DNA of 60,000 bases. It comes from Adiantum capillus-veneris. Taxonomy: Eukaryota > Streptophyta > Polypodiopsida > Polypodiales > Pteridaceae. The translations under genes were made by a program, and so were the position numbers. Below, piece by piece: positions 31,873 to 41,705 of the stretch; the first letter of the stretch is position 1, and each line of letters opens with the position of its first letter. The stretch spans positions 94,591,840-94,651,839 of the forward strand of contig CM043971.1 of the NCBI GenBank assembly GCA_014529385.2, written 5' to 3'. A model generated the notes under the pieces. It was not told the DNA's origin and did no database searches. It saw only the letters and a program-made list of their open reading frames with translations.

Positions 31873-32199
31873 TACCTATTTAGCAGGCTTATATTATGTT
31901 ATATATAGCCTTCACCATTCGGTACCTCCTTACACATGTCCATTGTGCTATGTATCACATAGCACACAACCACACATAGCACATAGCATAGAATCACACA
32001 CATTTCAGATAATGAGGTTACTATTGTGAACATGTTGCACCTTGAAAAAATTTAGCCAAGATATTTGTCGGAAACGATTCGGAAGACAACATTATCAAGA
32101 GCATCCCATTCACTTTCTTGATGAATTTCAGGTAAACATGTCTCATTCTTACAATCATCTCACTCTTATGAATAGCTACCCATTGGGTGTTATGGAGTT
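31873..32199 (+). repeat. duplicated intron-array segment plus copy of an exon 1 end
   Basis: Bases about 31930-32041 closely match 46146-46258, part of the intron array of the minus-strand gene on the other side of unit B, in the same orientation. From 32055 the sequence matches 28906-29065, that is the end of transposase exon 1 (D-I-C-R-K-R ... L-D-E-F-Q) with its splice donor and intron start. The copy continues after the GP element at 41084. This is a segmental duplication interrupted by GP. Confidence 0.8.
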
Positions 32200-32204
32200 G
32201 TGTA
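32200..32204. other. GP target site duplication, left copy (GTGTA)
   Basis: GTGTA precedes the 5' LTR and is repeated exactly after the 3' LTR (41079-41083). The related unbroken locus at 29060-29080 has GTTGTGGACATCCTACTATATGTG, which supports the pre-insertion order. Confidence 0.93.
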
Positions 32205-32497
32205 TGTTAACCCTCACGGCTCACGGACACCCATCACCTACGACGGACGTGTATTATGTATTCGATAGAGTCAGGTACCGGGCTTGTCGGACCAATAGGG
32301 AAAGGTAGAGTGATCGCCGATGAGAGGCGCACTTTAACTTGGACATTCAAGGGATTAGTTGGTTAAGCATGGGCGCCCAAGTGTGAATGGGGTGAGCTCC
32401 TATAAAAGCCAACTAAACCTAATTTTTACTCATTCTCTCATTTGTGCAATTGAAGAGTGCTCTTGCTCCATCTCCATCTTCTTCTTCTTCACCTCCT

Positions 32498-32533
<36 letters not shown>

Positions 32534-32778
32534 TGTGTGTGCGATCGAGCATTACGAAGGCACGACGGCGGCGAGGCGGTTGAGCGCGGCACGACTGCAG
32601 CTTCTTCTTCATCGCGGCGAGGAATCCACCACGAAGGCGAGCGTAGAGCGGTGAGTGACACACCCTTTGTTCTCTTGAGCTTGCTAGTTTAGGCTTGTTG
32701 TGTGCTTGGAGCCGTTTGTGGCTCGCATACGGTGTATTGGCAAGTCCCTTGCTTCGACAGTGCGGCAAGGAGCGCACA
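32205..32778 (+). repeat. GP 5' LTR (574 bp)
   Basis: TGTTAACCCTCACGGCTCACGG ... GGAGCGCACA, with TG...CA ends. It contains a TATA box and a (GT)n(GA)n microsatellite at about 32500-32530. Differences from the 3' LTR: C/T near 32279, G/A near 32291, and microsatellite length. Confidence 0.95.
32401..32408 (+). promoter_or_regulatory. TATA box in the GP 5' LTR
   Basis: TATAAAAG, a canonical plant TATA box, about 200 bp into the LTR. It is identical in the 3' LTR at 40697-40704. Transcription would start roughly 25-35 bp downstream. Confidence 0.75.
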
Positions 32779-32782
32779 TTTT

Positions 32783-32800
32783 TGGCGCCGCTCCCGGGGA
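32783..32800 (+). other. GP primer binding site (tRNA-Asp type)
   Basis: TGGCGCCGCTCCCGGGGA starts 4 bp after the 5' LTR. It matches the tRNA-Asp-type site common in plant Ty3/gypsy elements (TGGCGCCGTTGCCGGGGA) at 16 of 18 positions. Confidence 0.8.
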
Positions 32801-33709
32801 TATGCCCTACACTAAGCTCGGTTAGCACTTTACGCTTCTTTGTGGTGCAATTTCTATCATAGGAAAAGCTGGGAAGGAGTGTGTGGAGATTTATGTTTTT
32901 TGCGTTTTCTGCATTTGCTGTCAAGTTTCAATTTCTGCTATTGTCTGCGTTTTTTCAATTTCCGCAATTTCTACATTTTCAAGTTCGGCGTTTTCAATTT
33001 CTGCATTTTCTGCAATTTCTGCGTTTTTTTCTGCAGTTTCTGCAATTTCTGCATTTCTGCGTTTTTCAATTTTCTGCATATCTGCATTTTTTCAATTTCT
33101 GTATTTTTTGCACCCATAAAAAAAAACAAAAAACAAAAAAAAAGTTTTTTATTTTTTCTTTTTTTTGGGAAAAAAATAAAAAAATAAAAAAATTAATAAA
33201 TCGGAAATTAAAAACGCGAGCGAGCGGGCGGCGAAATTTTTCGAAAATAAAAAACGCGACTCTTAAAACGGACGGGTTGGGATCATTTTCCCAAGCCCAA
33301 GCCCAAGCCCAAGCCCAGGCCCAGGCCTCAGTTCTCAGTCTTATGATATATACTAGACTCACTCTTATATATATACCCTACTCCCTCAAGAGAGAATGAG
33401 AGCATGTGGGACAAGTCCTCCACTCTCCTCCTTTCTCTTCCCACTTGCACCCTTAGACTTTCTAGTTTGGGCCTAGTTCCCTACTGGAAATTGACAGTTT
33501 TAGGGATTCCGAGGGCATAGAGTGACCAAACGGAGGGCTGTAAAGCACGGCACGACTCTCTGACTGATACGCTCATTTCGAGCTATCACACGGCCCATTC
33601 CACGACACGCTCTAAAAAATCTAGCAAAAAAACAAACAAAAAACACGCTAAAAACTAGTCACAAGGCCTCCTAGAGCAGCTTTTTGACACCTTAGGGTAT
33701 CAAAAGCAC
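32801..33709 (+). other. GP untranslated leader with low-complexity tracts
   Basis: Non-coding. It includes a pyrimidine-rich run of TTTCTGCAATTTCTGC-like units (about 32890-33110), an A-rich stretch (33116-33200), and a (CCCAAG)n tract at about 33290-33326. Apparent open frames in the TTTCTGC region, on either strand, are low complexity. Confidence 0.7.
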
Positions 33710-34141
33710 ATGCACTTACGCTCTGGGCGGGTGCTAGAACACGAGCATATTGAGAGTGCCTCTGTTCATACGGACACCCATTACCCATCCACGATAAGCT
33801 CTAGACCCTCAGCGGGGACACAAAGTAGCACCACCCAAGACCCTAAAATAGCCGCTAGTGATTCCTCCTCCGACTCAGAAATCATGGAAGCATACCCTAC
33901 CCAAAACACTGAGAGAGAAGGCCATGCACCTCCCGAAGCTCCACAGCCTAGTACTAGTATGTTTAGCCGTTTCATGGAAACATTAGGTAGAGCTACTCGC
34001 TCGGAACCTGATGCAAATGAAGCACACGAAGGGGGTGGGGAAGTGGACTCTCCTTTCACATCGCACGTGGACCCACACCCCCAAAGAGTGTCCATGTGGA
34101 TATCCTACCAACTTCTTACCAAGAAGGCCCTGTTGAGCTGA
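33710..34141 (+). CDS. GP Gag N-terminal reading frame
   Basis: 143 residues starting M-H-L-R-S-G-R-V. A basic R-S-G-R-V start is typical of plant Ty3/gypsy Gag. The rest is Ser/Thr/Pro/Glu-rich without a recognisable fold. It overlaps the main frame, which is open in the -1 register from 34021, and ends at 34141. Either a -1 ribosomal frameshift joins the two, with the GGGGGTGGGG run at 34031-34040 as a possible site, or a one-base indel has split one gene, or the main frame starts on its own downstream. The sequence alone does not decide. Confidence 0.65.
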   Translation: MHLRSGRVLEHEHIESASVHTDTHYPSTISSRPSAGTQSSTTQDPKIAASDSSSDSEIMEAYPTQNTEREGHAPPEAPQPSTSMFSRFMETLGRATRSEPDANEAHEGGGEVDSPFTSHVDPHPQRVSMWISYQLLTKKALLS

Positions 34142-37100
34142 CTCCTTCAGAAGTTCCCTCTAGAGTACCGTTGGTGACAAGTAAAACCACGGGGAGCAAC
34201 ATTGCTTCTACCTCACAAGAAACCGTTAACACGTCGACTCTAGAAGGATTGTTCATTAATGATCATTGGACATACGACCTCCACACTGAGGTGTTGACGG
34301 ATCTACACTCTGGCCACGCCTACCATGTAGGATGGATAGAGATTGTACAATCCACCTCTAGTGCCACGAGCATCGAAGATCAACAGAAAATGATCTGTAA
34401 TGTTATCCATGGCATTATTCAATCAGAAAGGCAAAACCGAGGGGTAAATATACTCTCAACTGGCCCCATGATATTTCTGGATACGAGCAAGGCTCAACAG
34501 CCTACTCTATCACAAATGGAGACTCCTCTAATGAGCCCCATGGACCCATCTTACGTCATTTCACCTGGGGTCTCTATGCAATCTGAGCCTCCGAGCGAAA
34601 ACTTTAGCTTCCCTAACTTGGCTCAACCCTCTATCAAGGAAAACACAGTGCTCACTCCAGGGATAAGCCTGACAGAGAATGTACCGATGACATCTACGGT
34701 TCGCGCAGTGCCACTACCTAGTGTCGTAGTACCTAATATGGGGCCTCGACCGTATGTGCCTCTAGCCCCTTATGCACTCATGGCCCCCACACCTCCAATT
34801 GTACCACTTGCTTATGCTCCTCGAGTGCCGCTCCCTAGCTCGTATCCGAGTGGACCTATGCCCGGTTATGTTCCATATCCTGCATCATCCACACATATGC
34901 CAAGACCGGCACCCATCCCTCTCCCACATATGATTCCAAGAGTACCTCCACCGGCCCTGCCTCCTCACATAGGTGACTTGGCAGCGTTTGCTCAAACCAT
35001 AGGTCGATCTATCGCGGAAAATATGCGTCATGCATCTGATAGAGAGCCTAGAAGTAAGGCAGTACAAATTGCCAAACTCACGCAAAAATTCAATGGGGAC
35101 GAAGATGCTAGGAAACACATTGAAGTGTTTGAACAAGTATGTGATTCCTTAGGGGAACGCAACGAACTACATAAGTGCAATGCCTTAAGCTTGACCTTAA
35201 GTGGGAAGGCTGGAGATTGGTATAGGACCCTAAGGGTGGATGAGAAAACAATCTACCCTACCCTTCGAAGGTTGTTTCTAAAGGAGTACATACGAGAAGG
35301 TGTGCTTTGGGGTGTAGCATCTCAGCTACAGAAGGCCGAACGTAAGGAAGGAGAGTCAGTAAGGGACTTCATTAGTCGTCTAAAGCACTTAAACTCTCGC
35401 TGCCCTGTAAATGAGCGCTTCAACAATAACCAACTGCTTGATCGATTCATTCGAGGGTTGAGGAATGAAGGAATCTATAATGGACTAGTGATTAGAGGTA
35501 TCACAACCTGGGAAGATGTCACTGCCAATGCAATCCAATTAGAGGACAACTTGATGATAGCAGGCATGAGGGTGTCTACTGACACGAGATCCACTAGCTC
35601 ACAAGCCATTGAGTATGAACCCATGACTGCAAAGCCCATTGCCAATGAGCCAAAGGTATTTGAGACATTCTTGACAGACCTCACCAAGGCAATCCAAGAG
35701 TCTCTTAAGGATAATCGACCCCCTCAAAATAGTCACATGTATCCAAGAAGGGAGCAACAATGGTGTTCCATTTGCTTAGGTCCACATAGCACTAGTGAGT
35801 GCCCTACGTTTAGAGTAAAATTTAATGGAACTTGCAACGCATGTGGTAGGTATGGTCACCAAGCTAAGGATTGTTTAATGATCAAACGTATGATGGCAAA
35901 TAGACCACCTGTAGCCTGGACGGATGCGCCTCGAGCTCCTGTATTGATGCCTGCTCCACCTGTTGAGCAACTACCGCAACACATGGTCCCTAGATCTCAA
36001 AATGTTGTACAAGCTACACCGTTACCACCTCCTGTGCTAGGACCGCAGCCCCCGCATCCAAGAGTCGCCCCTATGAACCAAGTGGGTTGCGAGCCATCTA
36101 ATGCTTATGCAGATGGTTGTGAGGAGGAAATAGACACTAGTATTGCCTACGGACTTGATACATTGGAAGAGTGTCCTATATACTACATGGAAGATTGTTG
36201 GGGACAAGTCAAGCCGGTTTATCAAGCTGCTGCTCTCGCATCCAGAGGTCAAAATATCAACACCCAGGCTAGGAGGCCACCTCTTCAATGCTACGAGTGT
36301 GGTGGACCACATCGAGTAGCGGAGTGCCCTATTAGGCTGCAAAAGAATGCTGCACAGATGCAAATGAATCAAGGGAGCACGTCTGCAATGCCAATACTCA
36401 CATGTAATCGTTGTGGCATAGATCACTTGATTGCCCAATGCCCCTATAACCCAAATGCGCCTAAAATCACACCCCTGAATTTGGTCGAAATTGCTAGTGT
36501 GACATCGCCAATACCACCCGTCGCACCCGCTTATGCGATTACACGGTCCATGCTTCAAGGGCCAGGCCATATCCTCGAAGAGAGAGATACCGCGTCAATT
36601 ATCCAAGCAAAGAAAAAGAAGACACGAAGGAAGAAGTCGCAGAATACGGAAAATTCAAAGCCAAGTTCCAAAACAAACATAGGAACAGGAGATGACCCCG
36701 TGTATATGAATGACCTCGAGGATGATTCAGATTCAGTCGAGACAATGGAGACTAGAACCAATACCACAAAGGGAAAGACCGACAAGGAAAACCGTAACAT
36801 GGAACCAAATGAAAACCGAATAAGAGAAAATCATAAAGAGCCTCTGAAAACACCACAAGTGTTTCCAAATCCAATCCAAGACCCCCAAGATAAACCGCAG
36901 GGGCAAAAAGGGAAAAATCGTAAAAAGAAGATTGGGACGTACCCAAACCCTGTAGACGAGATTAAGCAGGTGAAACATCTAAGAGGTTTAGTGGAGGAGA
37001 CTCAAAGGAAACTAGAACCAGAACCCATGCATATCAAAATTCATGACACAGTGTTTCCCACGCAAGTTCATCCACCCCACATGAACCATAGACCGTTAGC

Positions 37101-38889
37101 CATATCTAGTATCATCCAAGAAGGGAGTGAGGACAGGACATCAGAAAGTGAGCATACACCCTTCTTGTTGGAAAGGATGTTTAACGAAGGAATACCTGAT
37201 CCCATTGAGGAATATGAGATTCCATCCTCACCAGTTCCTAGTCAAGGACCTACACCCTGCAAAACGCCAATGAATGTTGCCAAACTAGTGGACTTCATGT
37301 CTTCTGAGGTCCGAACCACGATCATAGCAAAGCTGTATGGAGATCCTGAGTTATTCCTTGCACTTCGAGCATTCCTTAACGGAGAGCTACGAACGGGATT
37401 ACCGCAGTTTGCGCAACCAAATAGGCCTGACTCGATTATGATTGATGAGGAAAATCATGTGCAATCACTTGACTTAGATGGACACGAGTCTGTGATCGAG
37501 GTACCCATTAACGAATTAGGGCAGTATTTTGAAGGCGACGAGTCTAATGCGACCCTACCCATCACTACCAAGGGATTAACTATAAAGGGAATTCTTGATG
37601 GTGGTGCGGGAGTTAGCATCGTTACAAAAGATTGTTGGGAATCCATGGGAAAACCCCGCCTCAGTGTTACTAACATTGTGGTAAAGATGGCAAATGGTAC
37701 CATAGCCAAACCTATGGGGATGCTCAAGGATCTTAAGATCAAAGTTCTAGGACACAAGGTACGACATACGTTCATTGTAATGGATTTCTCTAAACACCTT
37801 ATGTCATATGAAATGATTTTAGGACGACCATTCATGAGGGAAGCACAAATGGTTCACGATTGGTCTAAAAATCATGTCTATTTGCAATTCCAAGACTCTG
37901 TCCTTAGAGTGGATTTGGTGACTGGTAAGGTACACCCCTTAGGGAGTAAAACCATTATTGATCATCGCTCTGACACCACAGTTCACTCGGCCCCACTACA
38001 ATATTGTTACACTTGTAAGAAGGATACAGACATTGGCCAAGATTCTCCTTATATGGATGTGTTACCGGGTATGACGGAATCAGACAATGTAGACTGGGTC
38101 CACCTAGCATCAACCATAGACACTTGGGGAAATAGGGGGACGACCTGGGTAACACCTGAGGGGGATGAAATGCATATACCCTTAAATATGCTACAAGCAA
38201 TGCATATCGCTTCTGACAAGACTCATCCTAATGTAACGAAGAAAACATACAAGTGGGTCCCTAAAGCTTCTTTAGTGACCATACCTAGTGCTAAAAAACA
38301 GAAGCCTTGTAAGAAACGTACCACTCGCTCCAAGAAAAGTAAGAAAATGTTGCGATGGATCCCTAAACGACTATTGGAAGCCCAAGGCTACTATCAAGGA
38401 AATGATCAAATCTGGGTGCCAAAACGTAGATTGTGCTCTTACCTATCACCTGACCCAAGTGAGCCCAATCCCGTAGCTCCAAAACGAATCAATGATCGTG
38501 GAAAGAAAAAAATCACAGAATGCTACACACCTAGTCCAGAGCTATTTTGGGTACCAAAGAAAGAACGATTTGTTCCACCTAGCTCAGGAAGGGGGGAGTC
38601 CCATGAAGCTTCTAGCTCCTCATGTAATACATCCATAGAGGTAAAAGCTTCTACACAGCCTCCATCTATAGTAGTGGACCTCCATGAAGCTACAAAGGAA
38701 TCCACCCCTCCCAGTGTTCAAGAATCACCTGATGAACCACTTCAAGTTCGATCCTGGGAGAGTACCTTACCACCCTTGCAACTTGACGAGGCACCTAGGG
38801 TAATAGAAAACTACTGGCAAAAATCCTCACCTATTACCAACTGGAACAATTGGTTTCAAAGGGTGACAAGCTCATTTCAAATGGTATGA
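34096..38889 (+). CDS. GP Gag-protease polyprotein (1597 codons)
   Basis: An intact reading frame; 34096 is a GTG, so the true start is uncertain and may come by frameshift from the upstream frame. Order by residue: Pro-rich region (~200-310); Gag core (~319-490, with L-T-Q-K-F-N-G ... G-K-A-G-D-W-Y); four CCHC zinc knuckles at ~557 (C-S-I-C), 580 (C-N-A-C), 732 (C-Y-E-C) and 770 (C-N-R-C); a charged linker; retropepsin with active site I-L-D-G-G-A-G-V-S at Asp1168 and I-L-G-R-P-F-M-R near 1250. The C-terminal tail (from ~1385) has four W-[VI]-P-K motifs in basic sequence. RT, RNase H and integrase are absent. Gag would form the particle and the protease would cut it. The role of the W-x-P-K tail is unknown. 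The TGA at 38887-38889 is followed at once by a polypurine-like tract. Confidence 0.85.
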   Translation: MDILPTSYQEGPVELTPSEVPSRVPLVTSKTTGSNIASTSQETVNTSTLEGLFINDHWTYDLHTEVLTDLHSGHAYHVGWIEIVQSTSSATSIEDQQKMICNVIHGIIQSERQNRGVNILSTGPMIFLDTSKAQQPTLSQMETPLMSPMDPSYVISPGVSMQSEPPSENFSFPNLAQPSIKENTVLTPGISLTENVPMTSTVRAVPLPSVVVPNMGPRPYVPLAPYALMAPTPPIVPLAYAPRVPLPSSYPSGPMPGYVPYPASSTHMPRPAPIPLPHMIPRVPPPALPPHIGDLAAFAQTIGRSIAENMRHASDREPRSKAVQIAKLTQKFNGDEDARKHIEVFEQVCDSLGERNELHKCNALSLTLSGKAGDWYRTLRVDEKTIYPTLRRLFLKEYIREGVLWGVASQLQKAERKEGESVRDFISRLKHLNSRCPVNERFNNNQLLDRFIRGLRNEGIYNGLVIRGITTWEDVTANAIQLEDNLMIAGMRVSTDTRSTSSQAIEYEPMTAKPIANEPKVFETFLTDLTKAIQESLKDNRPPQNSHMYPRREQQWCSICLGPHSTSECPTFRVKFNGTCNACGRYGHQAKDCLMIKRMMANRPPVAWTDAPRAPVLMPAPPVEQLPQHMVPRSQNVVQATPLPPPVLGPQPPHPRVAPMNQVGCEPSNAYADGCEEEIDTSIAYGLDTLEECPIYYMEDCWGQVKPVYQAAALASRGQNINTQARRPPLQCYECGGPHRVAECPIRLQKNAAQMQMNQGSTSAMPILTCNRCGIDHLIAQCPYNPNAPKITPLNLVEIASVTSPIPPVAPAYAITRSMLQGPGHILEERDTASIIQAKKKKTRRKKSQNTENSKPSSKTNIGTGDDPVYMNDLEDDSDSVETMETRTNTTKGKTDKENRNMEPNENRIRENHKEPLKTPQVFPNPIQDPQDKPQGQKGKNRKKKIGTYPNPVDEIKQVKHLRGLVEETQRKLEPEPMHIKIHDTVFPTQVHPPHMNHRPLAISSIIQEGSEDRTSESEHTPFLLERMFNEGIPDPIEEYEIPSSPVPSQGPTPCKTPMNVAKLVDFMSSEVRTTIIAKLYGDPELFLALRAFLNGELRTGLPQFAQPNRPDSIMIDEENHVQSLDLDGHESVIEVPINELGQYFEGDESNATLPITTKGLTIKGILDGGAGVSIVTKDCWESMGKPRLSVTNIVVKMANGTIAKPMGMLKDLKIKVLGHKVRHTFIVMDFSKHLMSYEMILGRPFMREAQMVHDWSKNHVYLQFQDSVLRVDLVTGKVHPLGSKTIIDHRSDTTVHSAPLQYCYTCKKDTDIGQDSPYMDVLPGMTESDNVDWVHLASTIDTWGNRGTTWVTPEGDEMHIPLNMLQAMHIASDKTHPNVTKKTYKWVPKASLVTIPSAKKQKPCKKRTTRSKKSKKMLRWIPKRLLEAQGYYQGNDQIWVPKRRLCSYLSPDPSEPNPVAPKRINDRGKKKITECYTPSPELFWVPKKERFVPPSSGRGESHEASSSSCNTSIEVKASTQPPSIVVDLHEATKESTPPSVQESPDEPLQVRSWESTLPPLQLDEAPRVIENYWQKSSPITNWNNWFQRVTSSFQMV

Positions 38890-40487
38890 TCTACCCAAGG
38901 AAGGGGGGGAGTGTTTGCTGACAGTCATCATTCATTTGTTTCCCTCTCAACCTTTTTCCCTGACCTCTTAATCTCCAATCTTAGGGAATGTACATATAAA
39001 GCTTTATACTCAAAAAAAAAAAAAAAAAGAGCAAGAGCAATTAGCAAGCGAGTATGCACATTAAAGTCAAAACATTGACTCAGACCTACACATGTCACAT
39101 CTGGTACAGTGAAACAGAAACCTATGCCATAAAACACCTTTGATCCTCATCACTTGAGTGATGGAGGGTAGGTAAGATTAGTACGATAGAGTGTTTCTGT
39201 TTTAGAGTTGAGAGATTAGCAAAGTTCTCTTTTCCCACTGATGTGCCTCCTAGAGGTATTGTTTTTGTTTCCTAGTGTGTACAGGAGCGTGTTGCTATTG
39301 ATAGGATTTGGACCTTCATGGAACCTTCAAATCAAGCGCGACCATCAACACAAACAGGTGTTTCTTGTCCATTAGCATTGCCCTTATCTTTTTGCATCTA
39401 TGATTGTCTGCTTTGATTGTGATTGGTAGCATAATATTCAGCGCATTGGCTTAGTATCAAACATTTAATTCAATGCAATCTTTTGTCATAATCACTTGTT
39501 TAGGGGTAAAAATCAAGCAGTCCGACTAAGCTAGTTTGACCAAGCTAGGTATTAGAGATCTTCTCTTAATACCATGGGGAATGCCTTCCTAATAAGCAAT
39601 GGTTACTTAGGTTCTTAATCCGATTTAGGCAGCATTGTATGAAATGTACTAGGGCTTTCTAGTGGGCTTAACCCTATTGACCTTTAGCTTAAGTATTATA
39701 AAGGGAGTTTACTAATGTGATGAGCCTGGGGAGTGTAACAATGTTATATGACCCCCCAAAGTTACAAAATTTAAATGCTGAAAATGAACAAGCAAAAATC
39801 AAAGTGCCACAATGTAAAATTTTAAGCTGGAAGAGAAATCTCAGCTCGATTTGGTACTTCACTCACATGTATTGCCTATGGTACTAGAGCCCTAGAGGTT
39901 CCCAGTGTGGGCGCTTTTCCTTGAAAAGCAAAAAACCCAAGGCATACAAAATAAGCACCCACTTCAAAATTGAATCAGTGTGAAAAGACCTTGGGGGGTC
40001 AAAGAAAAAGTAATCAGACAGGCGATGATTTCATGAGAAATTCCTTTTATGGTAGCTTAACTACAAGGTTTTCTAGATATAGCCTCTAGTCAGCCCTCGA
40101 ACATGAATACTTGGCTCTCGCGATTAAACAACTTAATTGACCACAGAAAATTAAGAAGCTTACCCATGGTATTAATATTCGATCTCTAGTGCCTTTTGAC
40201 CGTCATATTAGTGACCCCAGACTTGTTTAATTTTCTACCTGTACATCTGTTTATGCATTTGATTACATTGAAATTTAATGTTCATTGCTATCAAATTGTT
40301 TGAAATTCTTTTACCAATCAATTTGTCTACCTAAAACTCCATATGCTTTTTAAGAGAATCCAATTATTGTGCCAATGTTGTTTGATTTTGCAGTGACTGA
40401 AGAAGGCTAAGGACATTCATCTCAAATGCTCTTCCACCTCGACGAACCAGCTTCAACTCAATAGCTTCCGAGGACGGAATCTACATC
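38890..40487 (+). other. GP 3' non-coding region where pol is expected
   Basis: About 1.6 kb without a coding signal. It starts with GGAAGGGGGGGAGTGTTTGC, resembling a polypurine tract followed by a TG LTR start. A TATAAAGC-like site near 38996 and an A17 run near 39010-39027 follow, then AT-rich sequence to the true polypurine tract. No RT, RNase H or integrase motif was found in any frame. Confidence 0.7.
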
Positions 40488-40500
40488 AGGAAGGGGGGCA
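40488..40500 (+). other. GP polypurine tract
   Basis: AGGAAGGGGGGCA directly precedes the 3' LTR (TGTTAACC). Confidence 0.85.
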
Positions 40501-40793
40501 TGTTAACCCTCACGGCTCACGGACACCCATCACCTACGACGGACGTGTATTATGTATTCGATAGAGTCAGGTACTGGGCTTGTCGAACCAATAGGGAAAG
40601 GTAGAGTGATCGCCGATGAGAGGCGCACTTTAACTTGGACATTCAAGGGATTAGTTGGTTAAGCATGGGCGCCCAAGTGTGAATGGGGTGAGCTCCTATA
40701 AAAGCCAACTAAACCTAATTTTTACTCATTCTCTCATTTGTGCAATTGAAGAGTGCTCTTGCTCCATCTCCATCTTCTTCTTCTTCACCTCCT

Positions 40794-40827
<34 letters not shown>

Positions 40828-41078
40828 GGAGAGTGTGTGTGCGATCGAGCATTACGAAGGCACGACGGCGGCGAGGCGGTTGAGCGCGGCACGACTGCAG
40901 CTTCTTCTTCATCGCGGCGAGGAATCCACCACGAAGGCGAGCGTAGAGCGGTGAGTGACACACCCTTTGTTCTCTTGAGCTTGCTAGTTTAGGCTTGTTG
41001 TGTGCTTGGAGCCGTTTGTGGCTCGCATACGGTGTATTGGCAAGTCCCTTGCTTCGACAGTGCGGCAAGGAGCGCACA
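40501..41078 (+). repeat. GP 3' LTR (578 bp)
   Basis: Same sequence as 32205-32778 apart from two substitutions and a slightly longer (GT)n(GA)n tract. It ends GGAGCGCACA at 41078 and is followed by GTGTA. Confidence 0.95.
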
Positions 41079-41083
41079 GTGTA
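41079..41083. other. GP target site duplication, right copy (GTGTA)
   Basis: Exact match to 32200-32204, followed by CATGCTACTATATGTG, which continues the duplicated intron sequence. Confidence 0.93.
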
Positions 41084-41540
41084 CATGCTACTATATGTGA
41101 TATGTAGCGAAGTAATGTGTCAAGATAGTCCATTGTCTCTACCTACGCTATTATGTGTGCTATATTGTACAAGTGTGTGTAATAATAGCCCAATGTCCCT
41201 GTCTATGCTATAAAAGGACTCTACTGTAGTAAGATAGCAACATGTGTGCTATACAGTAAAAGTGTGTGTATCACATAGCACAATTTTCCTGTCTATGATA
41301 TGATGTGTGGTATGTGAAAGAGCTATATTACATATTGAGAGCACTATGTGTGCCATATAGCGTAAGTGTGTGTAATAAGAGGCCAATGTCCCTATCTATG
41401 CTATTATGTCATAGTATTTCTTGCAGTATGAGTGCTATATAGCATAACTATGTGTAATAATAGGCCGATGGTCCTGTCTATGCTATTATGTGTGCCATGT
41501 AGCAGGACTCTATCAGAGTATGATAGCATCATATCAGCAA
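41084..41540 (+). repeat. duplicated intron array (copy of ~29070-29525)
   Basis: Continues the duplicated segment from 32055-32199 across the GP insertion. It follows the transposase intron closely (CTACTATATGTGATATGTAGC, then the CTATGCTATTATGTGTG units) with small deletions. After 41530 it passes into AT-rich DNA with a short tandem repeat (AAAATAAAATTACATCAT) that may be the 3' end of the minus-strand HAD gene. Confidence 0.85.
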
Positions 41541-41705
41541 AATAAAATTACATCATATCACCAAAATAAAATTACATCATTCAATCATTAAGTTTAGAGA
41601 ACTTTGAACAGGTCAATTTTTTGTATAGTAATCGCAAGTACATTCAGTGCACAAAATGCTATATACATGATTCCATAACCACAATCAACCTTCCTTACAT
41701 ACTTC

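Larger units (their letters stand above)
32205..41078 (+). mobile_element. GP: young non-autonomous LTR retrotransposon encoding Gag-protease only
   Basis: 8874 bp, with 574- and 578-bp LTRs, a 5-bp target duplication, a primer binding site, a long intact reading frame for Gag and protease, about 1.6 kb of non-coding DNA where RT, RNase H and integrase would normally be, and a polypurine tract. By eye the LTRs differ by two substitutions and microsatellite length only. This is by far the youngest element here. It must use enzymes from a partner. GyF-type elements have a similar protease with the same G-R-P-F-M-R motif and are candidates, by inference only. Confidence 0.92.

Noticed and set aside
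32881-33399. Phe-rich reading frames before the GP gag
   Set aside because: Low-complexity TTTCTGC and A-rich tracts in the untranslated leader; no conserved start or domain.
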